Shown: positions 1-10,087 of the stretch, piece after piece
How the letters are laid out: each line of letters starts with the position of its first letter
Numbering within the stretch: the stretch's first letter is position 1
Assembly: GCF_003194585.1 (NCBI RefSeq)
Contig: NZ_QHKZ01000006.1
Coordinates: forward strand, 62,001 to 126,000
Length of the DNA stretch: 64,000 nt
DNA from: Nocardioides daejeonensis
GTDB lineage: Bacteria > Actinomycetota > Actinomycetes > Propionibacteriales > Nocardioidaceae
Direction of reading: 5' to 3'
Position numbers and translations under genes: made by a program
Notes under the pieces: model-generated
Told to the model about the DNA's origin: nothing
The model's database searches: none
The model's input: only the letters and a program-made list of their open reading frames with translations

Positions 1-3000
1 GGCGCGGGCCGCCTCCTGGGTCTCGTCGTCGCCGGCGATGGTAAGCGAGATCCGGTCCGAGACGTCGAGCCCGGCGTCGCGCCGCGCCTGCTGCACCGCC
101 CGGACCAGGTCACGGGCCAGGCCCTCGCGAGCCAGCTCGTCGGACACGACGACATCGAGCACCACGAACCCGCCGCCGGGAAGGATCCCCGTCGCCACTC
201 CCTCGGCGCCCTCGCCCGCAACGGTCTCCAGGGTGTACTCACCCTCGACCAGCGCCAGGCCGCCCGAGGTAACCACACCGTCGGCGTCGACCGACCAGTC
301 CCCCGTCTTCGATCCCTTGATGGCCTGCTGCACGTCGCGTCCCAGGCGCGGTCCCGCGGCCCGGGCGTTCACCGACAGCCGCTGCTCGACCGCGTAGGCC
401 GTCGCCTCGGGAGCCCCGAGGTCGAGGAGCCGGACCGCCTTGACGTTGACCTCGTCGGCGACCAGCGCCTCGAAGCCCGTGAGCGCACCCGCCTCGGGCA
501 GCACCACGGTCAGGGACGAGAGCGGCAGCCGGTTGCGGAGGTTGCCGGCCTTGCGCAGCGCCGACGTCGCCGAGCAGACCTCGCGCACCTGGTCCATCGC
601 GCCCAGCAGCTCGTCGGCGGCAGGCAGTTCCTCGGGCTTCGGCCAGTCGGCGAGATGCACCGAGCGGCCCCCGGTGAGACCGCGCCAGATCTCCTCGGTG
701 GTCAGCGGCAGCAGCGGCGCGACCACCCGGCAGATCACCTCGAGGGCGGTGTGCAGCGTGTCCATCGCCTGGTGGGTCTCGACAGGCTCGACCCCCGATG
801 AGGTGTCGCTCCAGAACCGCTCCCGCGACCGTCGGATGTACCAGTTCGTCAGCACGTCGAGGAAGGAGCGGGTGGTCTCGCACGCGCCGGCGATGTCGTA
901 GTCGTCCATCTGCTCGGTCATCGCCGCGACGTACTCGCGGAGCTTGGCGAGCAGGTAGCGGTCGAGGGGATCTGTCGACCCCGTCTGCCACCGTGGCTCG
1001 TAACCCGCAGCGTTGGCATAGAGAGAGAGGAAGTACCACGAGTTCCACAACGGGATCATCACCTGACGCACCGAGTCGCGGATGCCCTGCTCGGTCACCA
1101 CCAGATTGCCGCCCCGCAGGATCGGAGAGGCCATCAGGAACCAGCGCATCGCGTCGGCGCCGTCGCGGTCGAACACCTCGGAGACGTCCGGGTAGTTCCG
1201 CAGCGACTTCGACATCTTCTGGCCGTCCGAGCCCAGCACGATGCCGTGGCTGATGCAGGACTGGAAGGCGGGCTTGTCGAAGAGCGCCGTGGCCAGGATG
1301 TGCAGCGTGTAGAACCAGCCGCGGGTCTGGCCGATGTACTCGACGATGAAGTCACCCGGGAAGTGGTGCTGGAACCATTCCGCGTTCTCGAACGGCACGT
1401 GGTTCTGCGCGAACGACATCGAGCCGGAGTCGAACCAGACGTCGAGCACGTCGTCGACGCGGCGCATCGTCGACCGGCCCGTCGGGTCGTCCGGGTTGGG
1501 CCGGGTCAGCTCGTCGATGAACGGCCGGTGCAGGTCGGGCTCTCCGTGCTTGTTGCGCGGCAACCGGCCGAAGTCGCGCTCGATCGCCTCGAACGAGCCG
1601 TAGACGTCGAGGCGCGGGTACGCCGGGTCGTCGCTCTTCCACACCGGCACCGGGGAGCCCCAGAAGCGGTTGCGGGTGATCGACCAGTCGCGGGCGTTCT
1701 CCAGCCACTTGCCGAACTGCCCGTCCTTGATGTGCTCCGGCACCCAGCGGATCTCCTGGTTGAGCTCCAGCATCCGCTGCTTGAACGCGGTGACCTCGAC
1801 GAACCAGGAGGAGACGCCCTTGTAGATCAGCGGCTGCCGGCAGCGCCAGCAGTGCGGGTAGGAGTGGTCGTAGGTCTCGCGGCGCAGCAGCACCGTGCCG
1901 GCCGAGACCGAACCGGCGGCCTCAACTGGCTCGGCCTCCGCGAAGGCACGCGTGGCGGCCTTCAGGTGCTCCATGATCGGCGCGTTGGCGTCGAAGACCA
2001 GCATGCCGGCGTACTCGGTGACGGGTGCGGTGAAGCGGCCGTCCTTGCCGACCGGCATGACCGCCTCGATGCCCTCGCGGTCGGTGATCTCCTTGTCGAC
2101 CTCGCCGAAGGCACCGGCGGTGTGCACGACCCCGGTACCGTCGGTCGTCGTCACCGCATCGTCGGCGGCGACGACACGGAAGGCCTTGTCGTGGCCCGCG
2201 TAGTAGCCGAACGGGGGCGTGTAGGTGCGGCCGACCAGGTCGGCGCCGCGGTAGGTGCCGAGCACCGTGAAGTCGCCGTTCTCCTCGGCAAGCTCCCGCG
2301 CGTACGACGCCAGGCGCGCCTGCGCAAGCACGTACTTCGCGCGCTTATCGGTCCCCGGGACGGGCGCCTCCACGACGACGTAGTCGATGTCGGAGCCGAC
2401 CATGACGGCGAGGTTGGACGGCAGGGTCCACGGCGTGGTGGTCCAGATCAGGATCAAGGCGTCGTCGAGCACCGCGTCGTCGCCGGTGGCGTCGAGGGCG
2501 AAGCCGACGGTGACGGCCGGGTCCTGCCGGACCTTGTAGACGTCCTCATCCATCCGCAGCTCGTGGTTCGACAGGGGCGTCTCGTCGTTCCAGCAGTAAG
2601 GCAGCACCCGGAAGCCCTCATAGATGAGGCCCTTCTCGTGGAGCGTCTTGAAGGCCCAGATCACCGACTCCATGTAGTCGGGGTTGAGCGTCTTGTAGTC
2701 GCCCTCGAAGTCGACCCAACGGGCCTGGCGGGTCACGTAGTCGCGCCATTCGCCGGTGTACTTCAGCACCGAGGTGCGGCACAGCTCGTTGAACTTGTCG
2801 ATGCCGAGCTCATGGATCTCGTCGGTGGTCTTGATGCCGGCCTGGCGCATCGCCTCGAGCTCGGCCGGGAGGCCGTGGGTGTCCCACCCGAAGCGGCGCT
2901 CGACGCGCTTGCCGCGCATCGTCTGATAGCGCGGCACGATGTCCTTCACGTAGCCGGTGAGCAGGTGGCCGTAGTGCGGCAGGCCGTTGGCGAAGGGCGG

Positions 3001-3177
3001 GCCGTCGTAGAAGACGAACTCGTTGCTGCCGTTCTCTCCCGGGTCGCGTGCCTCGACGGACGCCTGGAAGGTGCCGTCCGCCTCCCAGTAGGCGAGCACC
3101 GTCTCTTCGATGTCGGGGAAACGCGGGTTGGACGGAACGCCGTCGTTGCCGGACATGGAGACCTTCGGGTAGGTCAT
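1..3177 (-). CDS. ileS: Isoleucyl-tRNA synthetase (partial, C-terminus cut by window edge)
   Basis: This cytoplasmic enzyme charges tRNA-Ile with isoleucine. The frame opens at ATG 3177, with AGGAG seven bases upstream, and stays open for 1,059 codons to the left edge, so only a short C-terminal tail should be missing. The class I signatures are visible: PHYGH at residues 67-71 and KMSKS at 654-658. The GLPHYGH context is that of the eukaryote-like IleRS2 type, which is usual in actinobacteria and is known as a family for low mupirocin sensitivity. Residues 793-802 read [10 protein letters not shown] and are encoded by a copy of a 26-bp repeat that also lies in the ileS leader. The gene has a T-box riboswitch directly upstream, so its translation should respond to uncharged tRNA-Ile. 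Confidence 0.97.
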   Translation of the reverse strand, partial: MTYPKVSMSGNDGVPSNPRFPDIEETVLAYWEADGTFQASVEARDPGENGSNEFVFYDGPPFANGLPHYGHLLTGYVKDIVPRYQTMRGKRVERRFGWDTHGLPAELEAMRQAGIKTTDEIHELGIDKFNELCRTSVLKYTGEWRDYVTRQARWVDFEGDYKTLNPDYMESVIWAFKTLHEKGLIYEGFRVLPYCWNDETPLSNHELRMDEDVYKVRQDPAVTVGFALDATGDDAVLDDALILIWTTTPWTLPSNLAVMVGSDIDYVVVEAPVPGTDKRAKYVLAQARLASYARELAEENGDFTVLGTYRGADLVGRTYTPPFGYYAGHDKAFRVVAADDAVTTTDGTGVVHTAGAFGEVDKEITDREGIEAVMPVGKDGRFTAPVTEYAGMLVFDANAPIMEHLKAATRAFAEAEPVEAAGSVSAGTVLLRRETYDHSYPHCWRCRQPLIYKGVSSWFVEVTAFKQRMLELNQEIRWVPEHIKDGQFGKWLENARDWSITRNRFWGSPVPVWKSDDPAYPRLDVYGSFEAIERDFGRLPRNKHGEPDLHRPFIDELTRPNPDDPTGRSTMRRVDDVLDVWFDSGSMSFAQNHVPFENAEWFQHHFPGDFIVEYIGQTRGWFYTLHILATALFDKPAFQSCISHGIVLGSDGQKMSKSLRNYPDVSEVFDRDGADAMRWFLMASPILRGGNLVVTEQGIRDSVRQVMIPLWNSWYFLSLYANAAGYEPRWQTGSTDPLDRYLLAKLREYVAAMTEQMDDYDIAGACETTRSFLDVLTNWYIRRSRERFWSDTSSGVEPVETHQAMDTLHTALEVICRVVAPLLPLTTEEIWRGLTGGRSVHLADWPKPEELPAADELLGAMDQVREVCSATSALRKAGNLRNRLPLSSLTVVLPEAGALTGFEALVADEVNVKAVRLLDLGAPEATAYAVEQRLSVNARAAGPRLGRDVQQAIKGSKTGDWSVDADGVVTSGGLALVEGEYTLETVAGEGAEGVATGILPGGGFVVLDVVVSDELAREGLARDLVRAVQQARRDAGLDVSDRISLTIAGDDETQEAARA
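775..800. repeat. 26-bp dispersed repeat, copy inside ileS
   Basis: This copy matches the one at 3335-3360 at 25 of 26 bases, with the shared core GGTCTCGACAGGCTCGACC. It is read in frame by ileS as [10 protein letters not shown], in a segment that joins the catalytic core to the anticodon-binding helices. The core is partly self-complementary (GGTC...GACC), as in REP-like elements. Confidence 0.75.
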
Positions 3178-3334
3178 CGGTGCTCTCCTGGGGTTCGTGC
3201 CTGTGGTCTTCTGCCACGAGGACGACCCCTGGGGACCGCGGTACCACCTCGCTTGCCACCGCTACATCACGGTGGCCGCTTCATGAGGGCTGTGACGGGC
3301 CCGGCCCGTCCGGTTCTACTAGGCCCTCTGGCAT
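3178..3334 (-). promoter_or_regulatory. T-box riboswitch, translational type, of ileS
   Basis: The minus strand carries the conserved T-box sequence GAGGTGGTACCGCG at 3250-3237, followed by GGTCCCC. Upstream of it there is a 6-bp hairpin (GCCACC...GGTGGC, 3273-3252) and a short stem I made of GAGGGC...GCCCTC enclosing GACGGGC...GCCCGTC. The 5' side of the internal loop holds CTAGTAGAAC, resembling the AGUA loop-E motif of T-box specifier loops. Downstream are GGGG/CCCC and TCGTG/CACGA pairings next to the AGGAG of ileS and no U-tract, which fits regulation of translation as known for actinobacterial ileS T-boxes. I cannot place an AUC codon on the 3' side of the specifier loop, where the unpaired bases read ACA. 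Confidence 0.85.
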
Positions 3335-3360
3335 GGTCTCGACAGGCTCGACCACCGATG
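3335..3360. repeat. 26-bp dispersed repeat, copy in the ileS leader
   Basis: This is the second copy of the repeat found inside ileS at 775-800, with one mismatch (accaccgatg against acccccgatg). It lies just 5' of the T-box stem I region on the transcribed side. Confidence 0.75.
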
Positions 3361-3518
3361 TGGCTGTTCTTCCGGAGGCTCGCCGCTGATGACGGCTCGA
3401 ACGCCTGTAGACCCAGGCTACCGCGCAGCGCGCGCCGGCTGCGAATCGGTTTCGCGGGCGGGTGCCGCCTTGTGCCGCGCTCCGCTGTCACCAGGTGGCA
3501 GTGCAGCGCGGCACAACG

Positions 3519-4682
3519 TCAGCCGACTCGTCGAGCAGTGAAGTTCACCGTCGCCCAGCAGCGGTTGGGCCCGTTGTAGCGGAACCTCGCCTTGGTGACC
3601 TTCTTGCCCTTGGCCAGGCCGACCAACGAGGCCGTGTAGAGCTTGCCCTTCTCGACGATGTCGATGATCCCCGACTTGGGGATCTTGGAGCTCTTGATGG
3701 AGTAGTAGTTCCAGGTGTAGGTGGGGAAGTCCGGGTAGCCACCGCAGGTGGTCATCGCGTAGACCCGGAAGCCGGTCAGCTTGCCACGCTTCACCTGGAA
3801 GGTGATGCGCTTGTCCTTGCTGCGGTACTTGCCGTCCTTGATCCGTGGCGGCGCGGAGGTGGGCTTCACCTTGAAGCTCTTCGAGGTCTTCGCGGCCGAG
3901 GTACCCCGAGCGGTCAGCTTGAGCTTGGTGGCGCGCTTCTTCGTCAACTTCACCTTGACGGTGATCGAGGCAGAGCTGTCGTCGTAGAGGTCGTAGCTCG
4001 TCGTGGCCTTCTTGACCTTCAGCCCCTTGCCCTTCCCGGTCACCGTGATCCGCCCGGCCTGGAACTCCCCGACGTTGCGGACGTCGACGACGATCGGCGT
4101 CCATATCCCCTTGACCAGCTTCAGCTTCTTGGAGCCGAGCAGCTTGGCGCTCTTGATCAACAGATCGGCCTTCGCATAGACCGGCGTGAGACTCCCCCCG
4201 AGGAGGTCATAGGTCGTCGTGGTTCCGCCAGGCTCGGTCAACGCCGCAAAGGCACAGTCGTAGGAGCTGTAGACCGAGTGTGCGGTGCTGTTCAGCGTGT
4301 ACGCCGCCCCCGACCTGCTCCACCCCGCTGCCGGCGTACCTGTGGTCGGCGTGGCGTACTCGATCTGCCCGTCGCACGAGCCTCCGGTCCACTCACCCAA
4401 CGTGAGCCGCAGCCGCGCGTTCTGCGCCGAGGTCGGCACCGCCCTGAGCACCACGGTCGCCCGGGCCCGGTCCTCGCGCACCGAGGTGGTGAGCTTGGCA
4501 CTGCTCAGCTGCCGGGCCGGCGTACTACTGGTGGGTTGGCCCGTCGGCCGCTGCGTCAACGTGCCCGAGCGCCCCACGACCGGCGGCTCGTCCGCCTGCG
4601 CGGAGCCGGCACCGAGCACGGCGACCCCTGGGAGAACCATGCCCAGGAGAGCAAGATGGAGGAAGAGTGGACGGACGCGCAT
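3519..4682 (-). CDS. Secreted protein of unknown function
   Basis: I do not recognise a family. The chosen start, ATG 4682, has AGGAG eight bases upstream. An earlier in-frame start at 4724 would put charged residues before the signal peptide. The 387-residue product begins with a Sec signal peptide (MRVRP, then a hydrophobic core ending GAGSAQA near residue 31). The middle (about 190-290) is rich in alternating Lys, Thr and Val, with a beta-sandwich look reminiscent of CARDB or Ig-like adhesive domains. The C-terminal 100 residues contain YAMTTCGGYP and RYNGPNRCW, so one disulfide is possible. It is probably an exported cell-envelope protein. It is divergent from the FAD reductase at 4792. 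Confidence 0.75.
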   Translation of the reverse strand: MRVRPLFLHLALLGMVLPGVAVLGAGSAQADEPPVVGRSGTLTQRPTGQPTSSTPARQLSSAKLTTSVREDRARATVVLRAVPTSAQNARLRLTLGEWTGGSCDGQIEYATPTTGTPAAGWSRSGAAYTLNSTAHSVYSSYDCAFAALTEPGGTTTTYDLLGGSLTPVYAKADLLIKSAKLLGSKKLKLVKGIWTPIVVDVRNVGEFQAGRITVTGKGKGLKVKKATTSYDLYDDSSASITVKVKLTKKRATKLKLTARGTSAAKTSKSFKVKPTSAPPRIKDGKYRSKDKRITFQVKRGKLTGFRVYAMTTCGGYPDFPTYTWNYYSIKSSKIPKSGIIDIVEKGKLYTASLVGLAKGKKVTKARFRYNGPNRCWATVNFTARRVG

Positions 4683-4791
4683 GCGAGTCTCCTGTCGTCT
4701 CGAGAGCGGCACCCCCTGCCGCACGACTGCCTCGACCCTAGGTCACCTCGCGCTTGTTGGGTACCGCTGGGAGCACGACGGAAGGAGACTC

Positions 4792-6015
4792 ATGTCAGAC
4801 GTTGGAATCGTGGTGATCGGCGGCGGCCTGGCCGGCGCCAAGACGGTCGAGGCACTGCGCGAGCAGGGATACGACGGCCCACTGACCCTGGTCGGCGCCG
4901 AGCCGCACCTGCCCTACGAGCGCCCGGCGCTCTCCAAGGACCACCTGCTGAAGGGAACTCCCCTGGCGGAGTTCACCCCGCACAATGCCGCCTGGTACGA
5001 CGACCACGACGTCACGCTGCGCCTGGGCGTCGCGGCCGTGGTGCTGGACATCGCCGGCCACACTGTTGCGCTCTCCGACGGCGAGGAGCTGAGCTACACG
5101 AAGCTGGCTCTCGCCACCGGGTCGCGACCACGACAGCCGGAGCTGCCCGGCGCCGATGCCGAGGGCGTGCACGTGCTGCGGACCTTCGAGGACTCGGAGG
5201 CGCTCGACGCCGCGTTCGGCGCCGACTCCCGGGTCGCGGTCGTGGGTGGCGGCTGGATCGGGCTCGAGGCTGCGGCTGCCGCGCGCGAGCGAGGGGCGGA
5301 GGTGACGGTGCTGGAGATGGGCGAGCAGCCCCTCGGCAAGATCCTCGGCACCCGGATCGGCGCCGCCTTCGCCGACCTCCACCGCAAGCACGGGGTCGAG
5401 GTGCGCACTGGCGTCGAGGTCGCCCAGGTCACCCAGAGCAAGAGCCGGGCCACCGGCGTCCAGCTTGCCGACGGGGCGCATGTCCCTGCCGACGTCGTGG
5501 TCTTCGGGATCGGTGCCGCACCGAACATCGAGCTCGCCGACGAGGCGGGCCTGCAGGTGGACAAAGGGGTGCTGGTCGACGCCGCCCTGCGCACCAGCGA
5601 CCCTGACGTGGTGGCCGTCGGCGACATTGCCGAGCAGGCGCATCCGAGCCTCGGGAGGCGGGTCCGCGTCGAGCACTGGGACACCGCGCTCCGTCAGCCG
5701 GAGATCGCCGCCCGCACTCTGCGGGGGGAGGAGGCGGCGTACGACCGGACGCCGTACTTCTTCACCGACCAGTTCGAGCTCGGCATGGAGTACCGCGGCC
5801 TGGCGACTCGGCCCGACGACGTGGTCGTCCGCGGCTCCTTGGACGGCGACTACCTGGCGTTCTGGTTGACCGAGGACGATCGGGTGGAGGCCGCCATGAA
5901 CGTGAACCTCTGGGACGTCGGCGACGACCTCGCCGCCCTCGTCGCCGAGCGCCGTCCGGTGGATCGGAAGCGACTGGCCGATCCCGAGGTCCCCTGGGAC
6001 GAAGCGACCAGCTGA
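4792..6015 (+). CDS. FAD-dependent NAD(P)H oxidoreductase (ferredoxin/rubredoxin reductase type)
   Basis: The 407-residue protein starts at ATG 4792, after GGAAGGAGACTC. It has the two-dinucleotide-fold layout of pyridine nucleotide-disulfide oxidoreductases of the rhodocoxin/putidaredoxin reductase group. The FAD motif VVIGGGLAG lies near residues 6-14, the NAD motif VAVVGGGWIGLEAA near 147, and the second FAD contact VVAVGDIAEQAHP near 270. A reductase C-terminal domain (about 325-390) follows and includes YFFTDQFELGMEYRG. Such enzymes pass electrons from NAD(P)H to a small ferredoxin or rubredoxin feeding a P450 or hydroxylase. No such partner is adjacent, so the physiological acceptor is unknown. 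Confidence 0.9.
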   Translation: MSDVGIVVIGGGLAGAKTVEALREQGYDGPLTLVGAEPHLPYERPALSKDHLLKGTPLAEFTPHNAAWYDDHDVTLRLGVAAVVLDIAGHTVALSDGEELSYTKLALATGSRPRQPELPGADAEGVHVLRTFEDSEALDAAFGADSRVAVVGGGWIGLEAAAAARERGAEVTVLEMGEQPLGKILGTRIGAAFADLHRKHGVEVRTGVEVAQVTQSKSRATGVQLADGAHVPADVVVFGIGAAPNIELADEAGLQVDKGVLVDAALRTSDPDVVAVGDIAEQAHPSLGRRVRVEHWDTALRQPEIAARTLRGEEAAYDRTPYFFTDQFELGMEYRGLATRPDDVVVRGSLDGDYLAFWLTEDDRVEAAMNVNLWDVGDDLAALVAERRPVDRKRLADPEVPWDEATS

Positions 6016-6074
6016 GGTTTGGCGGCGCGCGGGCCGGGCAGGGTCGTGACCGACTACAAGCACCGAGGTGAGTC

Positions 6075-6527
6075 ATGTCCGAAGCAACGACGGCCGGCGC
6101 GCCGTCCGCCGGCGAGGGCAACGGCCGCGTGCTGATCGGCCTGTTGGTGCTGCTGGGCCTGTTGGTCGCCGGCGGTGTCGGCGTGGCCGCCGCGCTCGAC
6201 GCCGACGAGCCGCGGGCACCGGCCACCACCTCGTTGACCCCGGCTCAGACCGTGGCCGAGGCGATCGGCTCGATCACGGAGGGCGACTGCGAGGCGGCCC
6301 GTCGCCACGTGCCGGCGCTCGATGACACCTTGTGCCACGCGCTGCGTCCTGCCGGGTTCCGGTACGGCGAGGTGCGGGCGCTCTCCGCCGACGCCGAGGA
6401 GGCGATCGTGCAGATCACCGTCCATGCCGCTGGCGACGCCTTCCCCGTGCGGGTCTGGCTGGAGCGCGATGTCGAGCGTTGGGTCGTCGTTGACTGGAGC
6501 GAGCCGGCCGGGACGGCGCGGCAGTAG
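6075..6527 (+). CDS. Single-pass membrane protein with extracytoplasmic domain, unknown function
   Basis: This 150-residue protein starts at ATG 6075 with GAGGTGAG just upstream. A short cytoplasmic tail is followed by one transmembrane helix (about residues 18-40, VLIGLLVLLGLLVAGGVG). The outer domain of about 100 residues contains two cysteines (GDCEAARRH and DTLCHAL) and ends in alternating hydrophobic strands (AIVQITVHAA, PVRVWLERDVERWVVVDW). That pattern resembles small NTF2-like or DUF4878-type lipoprotein domains, but I cannot name a family with confidence. It lies 59 bp after the FAD reductase and may be cotranscribed with it. Confidence 0.75.
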   Translation: MSEATTAGAPSAGEGNGRVLIGLLVLLGLLVAGGVGVAAALDADEPRAPATTSLTPAQTVAEAIGSITEGDCEAARRHVPALDDTLCHALRPAGFRYGEVRALSADAEEAIVQITVHAAGDAFPVRVWLERDVERWVVVDWSEPAGTARQ

Positions 6528-6610
6528 CCGGCTCCGACTGGTGCGATCCGCTCCGACTGGTGCCGTCTTGATGTCGCGGAACGGCGTCCTGGCGCTTGTG
6601 AAGCGACCAC

Positions 6611-6632
6611 CACCCCGCGTGACAGCGGGGTG
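6611..6632. terminator. Hairpin terminator between convergent genes
   Basis: There is a perfect 8-bp stem CACCCCGC/GCGGGGTG with the loop GTGACA, placed between the convergent genes ending at 6527 (+) and 6645 (-). No U-tract follows. A shorter hairpin with the same CCCGC-GTGACA-GCGGG core lies at 44925-44940. The 14-bp sequence GCTCCGACTGGTGC is also repeated directly at 6531 and 6550. Confidence 0.65.
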
Positions 6633-6644
6633 CGGCAGCGGCGG

Positions 6645-8759
6645 TCAGAAGGTGGCGGCGAAGCTCCAGGCGGAGTGGATCGCGCCCTCGATGTAGCCGA
6701 CCGTGGCGGCATCTCCGACCACCTCGACCGGGACGCCGGCGGTCGCCAGCGCCTCGGCGAGCGGAGCCCCGGCGGTGGTGTCGGCGGCATAGACGACCAT
6801 GTCGGCAGGCGCGGAGAGAGTGTTCTCCCCCACCGTGAACTCGACCGAGTCGGAGGTGATCCGGGTGACCGTCGCCTCGCGGTGCAGGGTCACGCCCAGC
6901 TCTCCGGCCTTGCGCACGGCGGTCCACCGACGCGGCATCGCCATCGGCAGGCCCAGGGGCTTACCGGCTTCGACGAGCGTCACGGAGCGACCGCGCTCGG
7001 CCAGCCACTCGGCAAGCTCCAGGCCCACCAGGGAGCCTCCGATCACCACGACGTTCTTGCCCATCGGAAGGAAGGTGCGGGTGAGCTTGCGGATCGCCTC
7101 GGGGCTCTTGGTCACCCCGGAGAGCTTGCCGAGCTTGCCGATGGTGCGCAGCAACCGAGAGCCGTCGGAGGCCTCAGCGCTGCCGAGCAGCAGGTTGCGC
7201 AGCGTGTCGCCGGTGTGCACGTGCGGCAGGTCGCCCCCAGGCACGTCGGGACGCGGCCGCACCGCACCCGTCGCGACGACGACGTGGTCGGGTCCGATCT
7301 CCTGCACGAGCTGCGGGGTCGCCTCGGTGTCGAGGCGCACGTCGATGCCGAGCCGCTCCACCTCGACGGTGAGCCAGTCCAGCAGCCGCTCGTTGTCGGG
7401 CGTCGTCAGTGTCGAGAACCACAGCGTGCCGCCCAAACGGTCCGCTTTGTCGACGACTGTGACCCGGTGACCGCGCTCGGTGAGCAGCCGCGCGGTCTCC
7501 AGGCCCGAGGGACCGGCGCCGACGACCAGCACGTGACGGCTCTGGCGGGTCGGCGAGAGGGGCAGGAGCTTCTCGTTGGCAAGCACCGGGTTGACCGCGC
7601 AGAGCGGCGTGTCGTCGTAGAAGTTCTCCTGCACGCAGACATAGCAGTTGATGCAGGGGCGGACCCGCTCCGGCTCGCCGGCGGCGATCTTGTTGACCAG
7701 CTCCGGGTCGGCCAGCAGCTGACGGCCCATCGCGGCGAAGTCGATCCGGCCGTCCGCGATCGCCTTCTCGGCGATCTCGGGCAGCATCCGGCCCACGGAG
7801 ATCACCGGGACCGAGACGTGCTTCTTCACCTCGGTCGCGAGATCCAGGTAGGCAGCGACCTTGTTGGGCAGCGGGCCGTCGGTGAAGTTGGAGAACGGGT
7901 TGCGGCCCCACCCGGTCACGTGGATGGCGTCGGCGCCCGCCTTCTCGAAGAGCGCGGCGGCCTGGCAGGACTCCTCGTTGGTGAGGCCGCCCTCCTGGCC
8001 GTACTCGGCACCCGCGACGCGCACGATGACGGCCATGGTGTCGCCCACGGCCGCCTTGACCGAGGCGATCACCTCACAAGCGAGCCGCGCCCGGTTCTCG
8101 AGGCTGCCGCCGTACTCGTCGGTGCGACGGTTGTCGGCACGGTTGAGGAAGCCGCCGAGCACGTAGCCGTGGGCGCAGTGGATCTCGATGGCGTCGACCC
8201 CGGCGCGCTGGCAGCGCAGTGCGGCGTCGGTCCAGGTCTCGATGAGCCACGCGATGTCGTCGGCGGTGGCCTCGTGGTAGCTGCCGGACTTGCCCTGTGT
8301 GACGGCGCCCATCTTCATGAGCTCGTCCATGGTGTTGTCGGCCAGGGCGCTCATGTCGTAGCTGTAGTCGGGCCTCGACGGCACCAGCATGGGGCGGTCG
8401 TTGAGGATGTCGACGCGGGCCACCTTGCCGTGGTGAGTGCTCTGCACGCAGAGCTTGCTGCCGGCGGCGTGGACCGCGTCGGCCAGGGCCTTGAGGCCGG
8501 GCAGGAAGCGATCCTCGGAGAGGCCGGGCTCCTTCGTGCTCGTCGCACCGATCGGGTAGGCCACCGCCGAGGCTCCGGTGATGATCAGCCCGGTACCACC
8601 GGCCGCACGGGCGACGTAGTGGTCGACGTCCTCCTGCTCGATCTCGCCGTCGACGCAGACGTTCATGTCCATCGCGGGCAGCACAACCCGGTTGGCGAGC
8701 GTCATCGGGCCGATACGGCCCTCGGAGAGCAGGTGGGAGTAAGTCTTGGTCCTGGCCAC
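6645..8759 (-). CDS. OYE/FadH-family flavin and iron-sulfur oxidoreductase
   Basis: The 704-residue protein has the architecture of 2,4-dienoyl-CoA reductase (FadH) and trimethylamine dehydrogenase. An N-terminal FMN TIM barrel of old yellow enzyme type (about 1-340) includes the [21 protein letters not shown] segment in the place where OYE proteins bind ligand. A 4Fe-4S cysteine cluster follows (PCINCYVC...LC, near residues 365-385). The C-terminal FAD/NAD(P)-binding half starts with [17 protein letters not shown] and has a second fold at [17 protein letters not shown]. The family reduces activated double bonds of enoyl-CoA or ketone substrates with NAD(P)H; the substrate here is unknown. 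The GTG start is six bases after the -10 hexamer TAGCGT, indicating a leaderless transcript. Confidence 0.9.
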   Translation of the reverse strand: MARTKTYSHLLSEGRIGPMTLANRVVLPAMDMNVCVDGEIEQEDVDHYVARAAGGTGLIITGASAVAYPIGATSTKEPGLSEDRFLPGLKALADAVHAAGSKLCVQSTHHGKVARVDILNDRPMLVPSRPDYSYDMSALADNTMDELMKMGAVTQGKSGSYHEATADDIAWLIETWTDAALRCQRAGVDAIEIHCAHGYVLGGFLNRADNRRTDEYGGSLENRARLACEVIASVKAAVGDTMAVIVRVAGAEYGQEGGLTNEESCQAAALFEKAGADAIHVTGWGRNPFSNFTDGPLPNKVAAYLDLATEVKKHVSVPVISVGRMLPEIAEKAIADGRIDFAAMGRQLLADPELVNKIAAGEPERVRPCINCYVCVQENFYDDTPLCAVNPVLANEKLLPLSPTRQSRHVLVVGAGPSGLETARLLTERGHRVTVVDKADRLGGTLWFSTLTTPDNERLLDWLTVEVERLGIDVRLDTEATPQLVQEIGPDHVVVATGAVRPRPDVPGGDLPHVHTGDTLRNLLLGSAEASDGSRLLRTIGKLGKLSGVTKSPEAIRKLTRTFLPMGKNVVVIGGSLVGLELAEWLAERGRSVTLVEAGKPLGLPMAMPRRWTAVRKAGELGVTLHREATVTRITSDSVEFTVGENTLSAPADMVVYAADTTAGAPLAEALATAGVPVEVVGDAATVGYIEGAIHSAWSFAATF

Positions 8760-8765
8760 GCCCGC

Positions 8766-8771
8766 ACGCTA
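8766..8771 (-). promoter_or_regulatory. -10 hexamer of a leaderless promoter (OYE/FadH gene)
   Basis: TAGCGT on the minus strand ends six bases before the GTG start at 8759, so transcription should begin at or next to the start codon. Confidence 0.6.
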
Positions 8772-8830
8772 GGCCGGGCCGGGCCGGGCCGCGTGGCGGT
8801 GGCCCGCTCAGCGGGAATCGACGGACGGCG

Positions 8831-10009
8831 TCACTGCGGGCAGCTCGAGGCCGCAGGCTTGCCCTCGAGCCGGTCGATCAGCCACTTGATCACATCGGTG
8901 ACCTCCGCGTAGGCGATCCCGACGTGCGTGGCGTTCGGGTACTCCCGGTAGTCGATCGCCTGGCCGGCGGCGCAGCGGCGTTGCACCCAGGCGCGCTGGG
9001 AGGCGACCGGAACCACCTCGTCGGAGCCGCCCTGCGAGACCCGCACCGGCGCCTCGATCTTGCCGTCGGGGAGGTTTTCCTCCACCAGCTTGTAGAAGGT
9101 CGTCCCTGGCTCGAGGGCGGGCAGCACCGGCGCCTTGAGCTGCTTCTCCATGCCGTTCAGCCCCTGGTTGCCGCACCGGTCGCCGATCTTCTCGATGAGC
9201 TCCCGATTGGACGGGTCGACCTCGTCCCACAGCCCGCTGTCGGGATAGACCTGCCGCCAGGAGTCCAGCAGGTAGGCCCAGAGCCGCCGCTGCGCGGACG
9301 TGTCCTGGGTGTAGTCGAAAGTCTTGAGCAGGTCGGTCGGCGGAGCGGTGGCCGCGACGCCGAGCAGCTTGATGTCGGGGGCGTAGTCGGGTGCAAGCAT
9401 CCCGGTCCACAGCGCGGCGTGCGCTCCTTGGGACTGACCCCAGACCAGGGCCTTCTTGGAGACCTGGAGATCCGGCATCTGCCGCGTCGCCCGGATCGCG
9501 TTGAGCATGTCCTGCGCAGCAGCCTTGCCGACCAGGAAGCCGTGCGGTCCCGGCGTGCCGAGCCCGGCGTAGTCGGGGGCGACCACGACCGTGCCCTGCT
9601 GGGCCATCGCTACCAGCGTGTTGGCCGCGAACTGGAGGCGGTCCAGGTCTTCGGAAGGCGCGCACGACTCCGCGATACCCGTAGTGCCGTGAGCGAAGGC
9701 GAGGATCGGCTGCGTCTTGACCGCACCGTCGGTGGCCGCCATGACCAGGGCCGAGGCCTCGCGGACCTTTCCCTCTCGGTCCTGAGTGAGGTAGACGATC
9801 CGTCGAGTCTCGAAGCCCTTGACGTTCTGCTTGCCGACCGGCGGGCCGACACTGACCAGGTCGCCGGGCTCGGAGGCACCCGGGAAGGTCTCCGGTGGCG
9901 TCCGCTGCGGGTCGCCCTTCGTGGCCAGCCAGATGACCAGGCCGGCCACGAGCACCAGGCAGAGCCCTCCGGCCAGGAGGTAGGGCAGCGGGCGGCGCGC
10001 GAAACTCAC
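8831..10009 (-). CDS. Secreted or membrane-anchored lipase (secretory lipase family)
   Basis: This 392-residue alpha/beta hydrolase has an N-terminal hydrophobic anchor or signal segment (residues 9-29, [20 protein letters not shown]) and then a catalytic domain of the secretory (fungal LIP-like) lipase family. Visible features are AHGTTG near 106-111 (oxyanion region), the nucleophile elbow GQSQG with Ser193, and near the end [19 protein letters not shown] followed by NATHVGI with the likely catalytic His. It probably hydrolyses acyl esters outside the cell. The start is GTG 10009, with no clear Shine-Dalgarno. The gene is divergent from dapD. Confidence 0.85.
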   Translation of the reverse strand: MSFARRPLPYLLAGGLCLVLVAGLVIWLATKGDPQRTPPETFPGASEPGDLVSVGPPVGKQNVKGFETRRIVYLTQDREGKVREASALVMAATDGAVKTQPILAFAHGTTGIAESCAPSEDLDRLQFAANTLVAMAQQGTVVVAPDYAGLGTPGPHGFLVGKAAAQDMLNAIRATRQMPDLQVSKKALVWGQSQGAHAALWTGMLAPDYAPDIKLLGVAATAPPTDLLKTFDYTQDTSAQRRLWAYLLDSWRQVYPDSGLWDEVDPSNRELIEKIGDRCGNQGLNGMEKQLKAPVLPALEPGTTFYKLVEENLPDGKIEAPVRVSQGGSDEVVPVASQRAWVQRRCAAGQAIDYREYPNATHVGIAYAEVTDVIKWLIDRLEGKPAASSCPQ

Positions 10010-10073
10010 GGGGTCATCATGACCGATCCCTGGTCGCCGCCGACCGCGGATCGGCCGACTTCACCAGATCTCG

Positions 10074-10079
10074 TAGGAT
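10074..10079 (+). promoter_or_regulatory. -10 hexamer upstream of dapD
   Basis: TAGGAT ends eight bases before GTG 10088. This near-leaderless arrangement supports that GTG as the dapD start. Confidence 0.55.
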
Positions 10080-10087
10080 CCACCAGC

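Noticed and set aside
1246..3579. Long rightward open frame opposite ileS
   Set aside because: It is a shadow on the opposite strand of a high-GC gene. The translation is low-complexity (Val/Arg/Glu/Asp-rich) with no domain, while the leftward frame carries all IleRS motifs.
6630..8912. Rightward open frame opposite the OYE/FadH gene
   Set aside because: It is antisense to a gene with an FMN barrel, Fe-S cysteines and FAD motifs.
10019..10021. ATG as the dapD start
   Set aside because: It would add 23 residues not found in the family and nearly overlap the divergent lipase gene. GTG 10088 matches homologues and has a -10 at leaderless distance.
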